Shown piece by piece: positions 50,560 to 61,142 of a stretch of DNA of 64,000 nt. Position 1 is the first letter of the stretch, and each line of letters begins with the position of its first letter. Below the pieces are notes generated by a model. That model searched no databases and was not told the DNA's origin. It worked only from the letters and a program-made list of their open reading frames with translations. Both the position numbers and the translations under genes were made by a program. Origin of the DNA: Sipunculus nudus (Eukaryota; Annelida; Sipuncula; Golfingiida; Sipunculidae); assembly GCA_026874595.1 (NCBI GenBank), contig CM049309.1, positions 51,620,079 to 51,684,078 on the forward strand, read 5' to 3'.

Positions 50560-50621
50560 TCAAAGCATTCCTGGCACAAGCCAAGGAGGAATTCAACAAA
50601 AAATGGGATGAACCACCTTCA
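50560..50621 (+). CDS. PKA catalytic subunit, coding exon 2
   Basis: This 62-nt exon lies between acceptor TTGTTGCAG (AG at 50558-50559) and donor GTAAGT (50622-50627). With the base carried over from exon 1 it encodes VKAFLAQAKEEFNKKWDEPPS. This is the N-terminal amphipathic A-helix of the PKA catalytic subunit (human: [21 protein letters not shown]). The helix packs on the kinase core, and the Trp (W30 in the window numbering) is the conserved anchor residue. Exon length and both splice phases agree with the vertebrate PRKACA/PRKACB exon 2. Several positions differ from human (for example Gln21 for Lys, Asn27 for Leu), as expected of an invertebrate orthologue. Confidence 0.96.
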
Positions 50622-53600
50622 GTAAGTTGATTTACCATTTATGGTGCATATAATCTCCTATATTTCCTTTCCTAAATTAAAATATACTGGAATCATGCAA
50701 GTGTTTAATTCCTAGTATTTTGACATTAAAATTCATGGGTACACTGGTAATGCATTCATGAGCATGTATTAAATTTTATATGTTAACCAGATTTTATTTC
50801 CTCATACTGTAGTTTTAATATTCTCTTCCCCTACTGTTTTTATAATCAGCAAATAGCAAAATACATGCACCAGCCTCAGATCTGCTCTTTAAAATTATAT
50901 TTATGGGTTTTCATAACTCTTCATGTTTTTTTTTTTTTGCTGAATAAGTAGACAGTGAATAGGTATTAACTTTATCTCAGCTGATTTCAGCTAGTGTTGA
51001 GCCAATAACCCATCTTAGTCAGGTTCAAGATTGATTTTGAGACCCACAAGTGACAACTGACATTGATGTGACGGTTTTGATTATGCACATATATATTTGT
51101 CTGACTTTGGATAATAAAATTGATATGTAGAGAGTACATCTGTCAGATATGTATATTAGTTAATTATCATTAAGAGTTTGAAGCATATCAAAGTTGTGAC
51201 TAACAAATGTATCGTTTAAAAAAAAAATCAGTCAGTTTCAAGTACAAATTTATTACAATTAAAAGTCATACAATATTTCACAGTGAATAATCATATTTTG
51301 CAATTTACTATCAGAAAATATTCTTTAATTAGATTACAATATGTTTCTGTCATGCAAAAATGTGGAGAAAATTGCTGAACAAGTTCTTCCAAAATGTGTT
51401 AAAACTAGCCAGGGTTGGTTTTCTTCCGGAAGAAATACCGAGACATTGGAAGAAAATGGAGGAAATGGGGTTTCTTCTGGAAATAATGGATGAAAGTGGA
51501 ATTTAGTGGACGGTAAGAGTAAACTTTAAGAAAGGAAGGAATATAATGATACCATACAGTTGTCCCACTTTCAGTTCAGCTTAACCATGGCTCAAAATTA
51601 TCTGGCTAGATGCTCTCCCAAGGAGTGATCCTCTGAGGTCATTGAGTATACATTGTGTTATGCAGCAGCAGCAGTACTGCTATGGGCGTAGGAAAGACAG
51701 CAAGCGGCTTAATCAATTTGGGCCAGACCAAAATCAATATTGGAGAGTATTAGTCTTGCCCTGTACAACCAGGAGAGGACTGCAGACTTGTTTACCTGAA
51801 TCAGGGCTACCCAAGCATGGCCAGCCACCAGGGAAAATGTTGTATAGAATATGATGACGTCAGTAGTATCATTGTAATGGTGTTATCATCAGCAGGAGCT
51901 GTAGTAAACAACCATGGGTCCTGCACTTTGAGGACAAATAAGGGACTCTTGTTGTTTTTATCATCACTGAGCTTCCTTGGACTTAATAAGTACTTACTGT
52001 TGACATTTTGTGGAGGTTGCAGTAATATTCAGTACCATATCTCAGAACATCACAGGGGTGGAAATTGGTGAAGAATTGCTCATCCCAATGTAGCCTGTAT
52101 ATTAAAGGTTCTGCTGGTCCACAAAAGAAACCACATCTCCTCCCCGTTTTAACTTTAAAGACAACAAAGTGTTGATCATTCATTTGTCTTTAATTGCCCT
52201 TAAGCATGAAATGGGTGTGAAAGGTTGTAGTATCTATATTTTTTAGAGGATTTCTATTCTTAAAGGTCCCTGAAATTTGCATGGAAACCATGCACACCCA
52301 GGAACCATCTGACAAAAGTATATTTTCTACTAGTATGCCAAGCCTATAAATTTGTTAAATGTCACATAATTTATGGCCTGCACCTAAAAATACAAGTCTA
52401 GGGCTTGTGAGCCCCTTATGATTTCAGTTCCTGTTGCAGATGAATGTACCATGTTGTCCTCTGTCCCTGAGTGGGCTCAGACCCTGCCTTGTTCAGTCAA
52501 GTCATTGTGTGTACTGATTAACTAATACCACCAGCTCTTGTGCCATAGCCGCAATTACTGGTCACCATGACCGGTTTGGACCCGGATCCATTCCTCCTAG
52601 TCATCAACCTGGCAGGCAATATGAACCTACAGAAGGTCAGGCATCTGAGAGGTTTACAGATTGCTGGTCTCTGGGGTCAGAGGTCCTGCCTTGTAAAAGA
52701 TGTACACCCCCACAAATCAAATATTTGAGTCAAAATATACTTAATATTAACCCTATTTTCTATTTTGATCACTCTTGATATTTTTTGTCTAAATGTTTTA
52801 TTATTAAAACAGCTATTGTGGTACAGTTCCTAGTATCCTGTTATTCCCATATTGAACTGATGGGAAGGGGATGCTTACATTTACTGAGGTTTTGCTCGTC
52901 ACAAATATTTTTTATCCAACTTGTCAGATCAGAAGCCACTATTTGTAACAGCTCAACTTGCTATGAGACTTCACCCGTTTTGTATTTTTTTTGCATGAAC
53001 CTGCACATGAACTTAGTGGCATTTTGTGTTGATTCCATAATTTTGCAGGGGCATGTTGAATGTTGTTGCTAGAAACCAGGGTGTCAGGTCCCCAAAAAAA
53101 GGTTAACACTTGCCATTACCCTGTCAGGCTGTCACTGTCAGTTTATAAGAGGATTATTGTTCAAACTGATACTAGTTTAGTAAATACATGAAATGTAATT
53201 TCTATTTTTTTTCTGGTTTTAATTATTGTTAAATCTGGGAACATAATGGCTTACCTGTAACCACACCCTTGAGATAAATAATTTGATACCCTAACCATAT
53301 TATTCAGTTGCAGTGTTAACTGAAAAATAAATACCATGTTTCTTATGAACCAACAAAAACCTTGCCCTTTTGGGTTTATGGACATGTAAACAACATTCCA
53401 GAGCCTCAAGTTTCAGTGACAACTGTACTTGAAGACAATAAATGTGTCACGTCTGTCCTCCTAGTATCTTGTTTACCTCAGGCATGGGATTTCACACACC
53501 TGTGCTTATAATATAACTATTCTTTTTTATGTTTTATGATTATAGTTATGTGACAAAGGATCAGCTAAATTTATACCCTTTGTCACAACAGAAATTTTAG

Positions 53601-54424
53601 ATAGATTCACTTTTTATTCCGATAAATAAATGTTTTATATCAGTTCAATATTGACAGAAGGAGGATAGTCATTTTATTGCATAAAGCACTGGTGATAGTC
53701 AGCAGTTACTAATGAAATAGTCAGTGTCCATGATGATAGGTTGATCACTCTTGGGGCTACCTTCTGTGCTCATATTTCACCGTGAGTGTACAGTGATAGG
53801 CTTACACCTCAGTGATGCTGTTCTAATTGTATCAATGTTTGCTAATGGCTGGCTATTGTAACTGTAAATAGCTCTTAATATGTCATACACTGTGTTTGAG
53901 GCGATTCATATAGTAAGATCCTTCAAGCATAGCTACAGTTGAGTGTTGAACATGGTCCAACTATTGTGAAATAGATTGTTTCAAGTGTGTAGAGTATATA
54001 TATATTTATCTAAAGAAGTCCAGGGCTGAGTTATTTATAGAACATTGACAATGAGTTTTTCCTATGATAGCCTTGTTACTTTGTAATGAAACCAGGCCAC
54101 CTGTTAGTGTCTTTCAATATTACATTGTGTACCCTGGTATACTGTTTCTCTCCATCAGGGTTGCCAGTTTGTTGATTCATGGCCAGATATCTCAGATTTT
54201 GCCATTTTAAACTCCCATTGGCTGTCAAAAATTTGTTTGGTCATACAGGAAAAATGGCAGAATTTTGGCCAAATCACATGGTTTTCAGGAATTTCCTGAT
54301 AATCCTAGAATTCTCATTCATATTCACGTCGCTGTTTAAGGTAATGACATCAGATCAACAACTGAAAGGTCAAAGGTCCATGAAGGAGTATGACTGTGCT
54401 TGTTATGTGTGGACATTGTGTGAC

Positions 54425-54837
54425 TAGGGCTGAAACGGGTACAAAATTTTGGACTCGAGTACCCGATAGGCATTACCCGACTCGGACTCGAGTACTCGTT
54501 ACTATGGCAACGCTGTAAAGTTTAACTGACATGTTTATCGATGCAAAACATACATAAATTTGACTTCGTGACTCCAAACTAAGGAATAGATATAGATACT
54601 AAAATTTAACAGAGTGGAAAAATCCATTCGAAAACATATAACTAATAAATGTGAGTCTCTTCAAAATAAACTGTACAGTATGATAATTACTTCGATAATG
54701 AATAAATAGGCCGAGACTTCCAGTAAATTTACAGTAATATTCATATATGCGTGTACATACACAAGTACTCGAGTCCAAATTTTGAACTCGAGTACTCTGT
54801 AAGTATTACCTGGACTCGAGTACTCCTTTCAGCCCTA
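54425..54837. mobile_element. hAT-type MITE with perfect 8-bp target duplication
   Basis: This 413-bp element starts TAGGGCTGAAACGGGTAC and ends GAGTACTCCTTTCAGCCCTA. It is flanked by the identical 8-mer TGTGTGAC (54417-54424 and 54838-54845). CTCGAGTAC(C/T)CG repeats sit beneath each terminus (near 54460, 54489, 54766, 54789, 54815). An 8-bp duplication and (C/T)AGGGCTG termini are characteristic of the hAT superfamily. There is no coding capacity. Confidence 0.93.
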
Positions 54838-55542
54838 TGTGTGACACCAGCAGTTAATGGTATCTGGTCATCTTGCTTTATAGGGGAATGTTCAAGGGAT
54901 CTAACAGGTCTTCCCAAAAAAAAAAAGATGCTGGGGTGGCCTTGTTTTACCAGGAATCCATGAGTTCATATAAACCCTATGTATGAAAAACTTAAAACAA
55001 CTTGTTCATTTGTCGAAATACACTCAGGCATATATATACTTATGGTCACATGAATCACAGCATTAAAATATAAATGAACATTTTTTCATACATATACACA
55101 TATATTAAAGTGCACATGGAAACAGCTTGTTTCTTTCCCTACAAACACTGTATGGGCCTCCTTTTATGCATGAATTAATTTAAAAAAAATGAATTTTTTA
55201 TACTGAATAGATTACTTAAATTATTTTCTGTTTTTCATTATGTGTGTAAATTACATATTTTACCGCTGTCCATTTCTGACTGGAAGACTGCAAAATGAAA
55301 ATATGAATATCAGGATACCATGCTTCACCAGTGTTCTTGTCTGTTGTCATCCATTGTGTCACAGCTGAAGTACCAAGGAGTAATGCCAATATTATTAATG
55401 TACAGTGAGCTTCACAGTTCAAATAATTGTTATTAAGGATTGATTAAACACACCATAACTCAGGCTGTTTTCAGTTTTAGGCCTGCCTTCTTTAATCTTG
55501 AAGATATCTAACAGTACCCTTCAGTTACTTGTGACCACTAGG

Positions 55543-57451
55543 TTTTTAGCTCAGCTGACTGTAAGTCATCTGAGCTATAGCGATCACTCTTTGTCCGTCT
55601 GTCCGTTGGTCCGTCCGTCCGTTAACCTGGCACAAATCGTAACCGCTGGACCTAGAAACTTGTAACTTGACATTCTGAGAGGTCCATGAAAAATCTCCTT
55701 GGAAACCAAAAAATTAGGTCTCTGTTACCAATATCCTCCAAGTTATGGGGCCCCAAAGTACCCCCTCAGAATAGTCAAAAATTTCATACAAAAACTTCAA
55801 TATCTCATTAACTACATCACTGATGGTCATGATTTTTGGCATACATATTGATCATGAGATGTTTCATCAGTTTCTGCAGACTGGTGGCGCCACCTGTATT
55901 TTTCAATTTTTTTACGAATTATTTTCTCTATTTTTGAGACCTTTAAAAATATGAACATCTGTTAACAGGGCACAAATTGTAAAGACTGGACCGAGAATCT
56001 TCATTCTTGACACAGTGAGAGTCCTATGAAAAGTCTCCATGAAAACCAGAAATAAGGTCTCTGTTACCCATATCCTTTGAGCTGTTGGGCTCCCAATTAC
56101 CCCCCCCCCCCCCCAGAATAATGGAAAATTTGATTAAAAAAAAAAAACTGCAACATCTCAATGACTACAACACTGATGCTCATGATTTTTGGCATACATA
56201 TTGATGAAGAGGTGTTCCATCAGTTCCTGCAGACTGGTGGCGCCACCTGTTTTTTTTTTTCAAATTTTTACGAATTTTTTTTCTCTTTTTTTTGAGACCT
56301 TCAAGGATGTAGATATCTGTCAACTGGGTAATGACTGGACCTAAAATCTTCATTCTTGACACACAGGGAGACCCATGAAAAGTCTCCATAGAAACCTGAA
56401 ATTAGGTCTCTGTTACCCATATCCTTTGAGCTATGGCACTCCAAAGTACAGCTCAGAATAATGGAAAGTTTGATACAAAAGCTGAAGTATCTGAACAACT
56501 AATGCAGAGATCACCATAATTGTTTGCATGGATATTGATCATTGAGTGTTTTATCAGTTTCTGCAGACTGGTGGCACCATCTGTATTTGTTCAGGTGTTT
56601 TTACAAATTTTTTTCTCAATTTTCGAGACCTTTAAAGATATGAACATCTGTTAACAGGGTACAAATCATAACAACTGGACCAAGAATCTTCATTCTTGAC
56701 ACACAGGGAGACCCATGAAAAGTCTCCATGGAAACCTGAAATTAGGTCTCTGTTACCCATATCCTTCAAGCTGTATGGCTCCAAAATACCCCCCAGAATA
56801 ATGAAAAATTTGATACAAAAACCACCATATCTTGATAACAATAACACTGATGTTCATTAATTTTGCCATACATATTGATCATGAGGTGTTACATCAGTTT
56901 CTGCAGACTGGGTGTGCCACCACTATTTTTTTTCAAATTTTTATGATTTTTTTTCTCTGTTTTTTTAGACTTTTAAAGATGTTGTTATATGTCAACAGGG
57001 TACAAATCCTATCAACTGGACCTAGATTCTTCATTCTTGTAATACAAGGAGGCTTATGAAAAGTGTTTGTGGAAACCTGAAATTAGGTCTCTGTTACCTG
57101 TATCCTTCAAGCTATAGGACTCAGAAGTACCCCCCAGAATAATGGAAAATTTGATACAAAAGCTGAAGTATCTAAACAACTAATGCAGAGATCACCATGA
57201 TTCTTTGCATGGATATTGACCATGTGTTTTTATTAGTTTCTGCAGACTGGTGGAGCCACCTGTATTTTTTTAAAGTTTGTGCATTTTTTCTCTATTTTTG
57301 AGATATATAAATACAGACACAATCTTGGCCTGATGGTTAATCTGTTTGATGCTTCAGTATAATGGGTATATACTACCATTCAGATGATAAAATTTCCTTT
57401 TACGAATCTCTTCCCAGTCAGCTGAGCGTCATGACCCATGTGTCACTTGTT
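55543..57451 (+). mobile_element. Repeat family B element with five 335-353-bp units
   Basis: The start TAGCTCAGCTGAC...GTCATCTGAGCTA (55547-55577) is a 31-base hairpin, followed by a GTCCGTCCGTCCG run. The end is GTCAGCTGAGCGTCATGACC then CATGTGTCACTTGTTA, where GTCAGCTGAGC inverts the GCTCAGCTGAC of the start. Inside, five tandem units each carry TTTCTGCAGACTGGTGGCGC then CACCTGT, or a variant (cores near 55883, 56236, 56570, 56911, 57249), and 'attaggtctctgttacccatatcctt'. The first two cores are perfect palindromes and the later ones decayed. Confidence 0.85.
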
Positions 57452-59297
57452 ATATCTATCAGTTAACACAGACCTGTGTCAAGAGAACTTGTGTTAGGCT
57501 GATTTACTCAGCAAAGTGACCATATTCCATGAGTCCAGAAGTAAAGCTCTGAGACATCTAATCGAGCAAGGGTCAGGCTTCTATATGCTACCAAGATACC
57601 TTGCTTCATTGAACCACTATGAATCTATTTAGATGGAAATTCATAAAATTTTCATGAATAATAAACAAGCCTGCACATGGGGCTGGCATCACAACTGCCA
57701 ATTAAGTACAACAAACCAGATGTAAACAATATGCTGATCACACCCCATCTGCCCGGCAACACATGCACCAGATAAAGGATGGGCTTATTAGGCTTTATTT
57801 GATTCGATGGATTCTCGATACCCTTCTGACAAAGCTAAACATTTAGATCTGAAAGTGTATGCCATTCATATGATTAGTTCAGTTATTCATTATTCATGAA
57901 ATAAACTCAAGAGTGGCTTGCTGGAGCAAGGTACCTTGGTAGGGTAAGGCGGCCAGATCCTTGCTTTTAGGGAGGTGCTCTAGGAATGGGAATTACCACC
58001 CAGGGTGTGCATTCTCATGTTCCTGAGGAGAACCTAAAATTCTCCATTACCAGTTTACTCATGTAATCTTATTGCTCTGTTACATAATTCCATGTTGTTT
58101 CATGGACTCCTTCAGAGGAAAAAGTCCTCACTGAGGTGTCTGCCTGATATTCTTTAAAGGTCACACAAACCATTTGCTCACCAGCTGTCAACAACAGTTT
58201 TACCTGGAATGTGCTGGTGCCTAGGTTGTTTATGTCTGTGAAACTACTAGTTACTCACCAGTTCCTAGAAAGCTTATGTTCTGTGGTTCTTCTAAATGTT
58301 ATTGCCAAGGATTGCCTGCTATAAAGCACCATGTTGATGGATGTTTCTGCAACATTTATCTGGGTTAGCTGTAAGAATAGCTTTCTGTCTGTGTCATGTC
58401 AAGAGACTTCAACTGTTAAAGAATTGAAAATTAAAAAAAGTTCTCATTTTCATACTTTCTGAAGCTCTTTATATGATTAAATATTTGTTACGACATGGAA
58501 AGCCGAAAAATTTTAATTATATTTGAAGAGGTAGATTTTTTTTTTTTTTTCATGAATACCTGAGTATATGGTTCAGTTCAGGTTGTATTCAATATGATTT
58601 AAACAAATGTACAATTGCAACAGTAATAGGTATAGAGTAATGATATTAATAATTTTGATAAAGTTAAGCATGTAAGGACATCTTTACAGACTAAAAGATG
58701 TGACTTTTTTTTTACTAGCTTATCCAGAGTCATCCATTTATTATGATTTGTAATATTATAATAATATAGTGCTCAAGAAATATTTTCACAGACAAGCATT
58801 TTGAAATATTTAAGATATGAATATAAAAAATTAATTGTGATATATAATTTACCTTATTGGTCTAATATTAACTTGAGTGTGTAAAGCATTTGTTCTCACC
58901 TCCTTTTTTTTTCTGACTTTACTCATAAAATATCTTAAAATTTAATCACAATTTATTTCTGAAACCTCTCTGTTTGAAAGAGGTAGGCTTTAGATTTATT
59001 TTACAGTAAATCAGAGAGAGAATAATGTGCATCAGAATTAATGTGTCTCTATTCATGGTTTGTATCACACAAATCGTGAATGTATACTAGTCTGTTCATG
59101 TATATGATAGTGATTAAAGAATCCATATAACAAATCTATAGCATATCATTGTTTCCCTTGATGTGATTGATTTTCCTCTGTATTCAGTGGGGGTAATATA
59201 AATACCGGTATGCAGGTATTGTTTTGGTAATGTAAGTATCCAGACCTTACCGGGGGAGAAAGCAAAGAAAACAGTGCTTAATTACTCCTTGAGATAA

Positions 59298-59720
59298 CAG
59301 GGCTCGACATTAACTTTATAAGGTACCTGTCCAGTTTGGCAAGTTACTTTTAGCTTTTACTTGTCCCACATGAATTATTACTTGCCCTCCAAAATCAGTG
59401 ATAGAAGCCACACACACAAAAAAGTTTCATATAATTTTGATGTGTGTTTTATTGCATGTTAGACAAGAAATATATTCAGATATTTGTTAATAATATTATC
59501 TTTAGCAAATCCACAGATAAAAGCACAAGTAATTAAGATAATGCGGTATTGTCAATGTATGATTCCATTTCTCCAAGAAGGAAAAAGACTTTTAATTGAA
59601 AATTTGTCTAAAGATTCTGGCCTTTAGCTGATTAAGGGGCAAATTTTGGGTGTCTTGCCACCATTTTCAGGAATTTTTACTTGCCCTGCACAAGTAGTTA
59701 ACAGTTAGTATCGAGTCCTG
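59298..59720. mobile_element. hAT-like short element (CAGGGCTCGACATTAAC ends)
   Basis: It starts CAGGGCTCGACATTAAC and ends GTTAGTATCGAGTCCTG, whose complement is CAGGACTCGATACTAAC, so the ends are 17-bp imperfect inverted repeats. ACTTGTCCCAC and ACTTGCCCT(C/G) phrases recur near both ends. No clear target duplication is visible, suggesting an older insertion. It lies 75 bp upstream of PKA exon 3. Confidence 0.8.
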
Positions 59721-59795
59721 AAGAAGAAAACCAATAATTAGATGAAAGTGGTAACATTAAAACTGGTACTTTCACTATTAATAATGTCTTTTTAG

Positions 59796-59924
59796 AATAC
59801 AGCCGGTCTGGATGACTTTGACAGAATCAAGACCCTAGGTACAGGTTCCTTTGGTCGAGTGATGCTAGTACAACACAAAGCCACAAAAGACTACTACGCT
59901 ATGAAAATACTGGATAAACAGAAG
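59796..59924 (+). CDS. PKA catalytic subunit, coding exon 3 (glycine-rich loop)
   Basis: A 129-nt, 43-codon exon between acceptor TCTTTTTAG (AG at 59794-59795) and donor GTAAGA (59925-59930), in phase 0 at both ends. It runs from [20 protein letters not shown] to [20 protein letters not shown] (about residues 49-57) is the ATP-binding glycine-rich loop. The lysine of AMKIL (residue 72 counting Met1, one less than its human counterpart) is the catalytic lysine that contacts ATP phosphates. The sequence is nearly identical to human PKA through [16 protein letters not shown], and the exon limits match vertebrate exon 3. The remaining kinase lobes (HRD, DFG, APE motifs) must lie past base 64000, so the gene is partial here only because the window ends. 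Confidence 0.98.
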
Positions 59925-60262
59925 GTAAGATATATATATATATATAATCCCTACATATTGTTCACAAGAATGTGGTCCAGGTTAATTTGTGCCTTTTATA
60001 TACCCATCTGAGAGGGGTCATATTCTGGTATGGGCAGCATCTATCTGTCCATTTGTTGGGGAATTAAATGGATTTAAATGAAACTTAATGGAAACATTAA
60101 GCCATATGATATTTCGCCTGAGTTAGATTCTAGGAAAAATGCACTCATATTTAAGGAGTTCAGAGGTCCCAAAAAATTGATGAAGTCATGATGACTAACC
60201 ATAATTTGACAGAATTTTGTGGAACTCGCTATATAGATTTAGGCCAAAATAAAAATGAGGTA

Positions 60263-60558
60263 TGGTTCTCAGGCACTTTTTTTCAGATATCAATGCGGGC
60301 GGGCATTTTTTTTATTTTTAATTTTTTTGGTATGTTTCGATATAAATGTCAAATGATAAGAGAAAAGCATGATAATAACAGATTTATTTTGCTAAACAAG
60401 TAAAAGCACTACATAACAAAGGAAATTGTATGATTTTATCTTCTTGAAAGAAATGTCCGAGGGGCTGCAGCTCAAAATAGGTAAGTTTCTATTGAAAATC
60501 AAAATAAAAATGTTTGATGCGGGGGTTTAAATTTGATGCGGACGGTGCCTGAGAACCA
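60263..60558. mobile_element. MITE with TGGTTCTCAGGCAC ends, copy 2
   Basis: TGGTTCTCAGGCACTTTTT at the left and GGTGCCTGAGAACCA at the right are inverted repeats. TA lies just outside each end (60261-60262 and 60559-60560), consistent with a TA target. It shares its interior with 38115-38404 but has an extra segment near 60455-60490 and no homopolymer expansion. Confidence 0.87.
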
Positions 60559-61142
60559 TATTTTTTTATTTTTTATGGCCTTACTAAAAGAGTTTCTATC
60601 CTGAATTAATTCTTGGGAAAAATTTTGCATATCTTATGAGGTCAGAGGTGAAATCATACATCAGGCTTTGTCACTTTTGTGGTGCTCTCTTTTACAGTTC
60701 AGACAACGGGATATTTAGAAGCAGTTAATGCATGCCAGGGTTCCTCAGGTGCTTGACCCAGATGTTTCCTTCTCTGATGTAAACAATTAACATTTGTTCC
60801 AAACAGCTGCATGGCTTTGGTGTTTGGGAAACTGAAACTGAGAGAACCCATTTTATACCACTTTCACATATGCTTGTTCCCTGTTGTTCACTTTTACATA
60901 TGCATATATATTTTACATGTCTGAATTAGTTTGTTTTTTTTTTTTTTTTTGCTAGTACTGAGTATGGTATAGTGTTACCTTATACTAAGGCTTACTAACA
61001 TATACTGTCTTAACCTACTATGGTTAACTAAAACAGACAAACAATATACCGGTAAGCATTTTTACCAAATGAACGGGATCAAGCCTGCTTTTATGAAGTT
61101 ATTACCTAATACAATGAGAAAACGTGATCTTAAATTGGTCAG

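Larger units (their letters stand above)
50622..59795 (+). other. PKA intron 2 (9.2 kb)
   Basis: Bounded by GTAAGT and AATGTCTTTTTAG. It holds a hAT-type MITE (54425-54837), a family B repeat (55543-57451) and a hAT-like short element (59298-59720). The rest is CpG-poor, AT-rich DNA with no other recognisable gene. Confidence 0.9.

Noticed and set aside
52567..52731. 54-codon frame MTGLDPDPFLLVINLAGNMN... in intron 2
   Set aside because: It looks protein-like at its start, but there is no acceptor or donor pairing, family match or conservation evidence, and it is short enough to be random.
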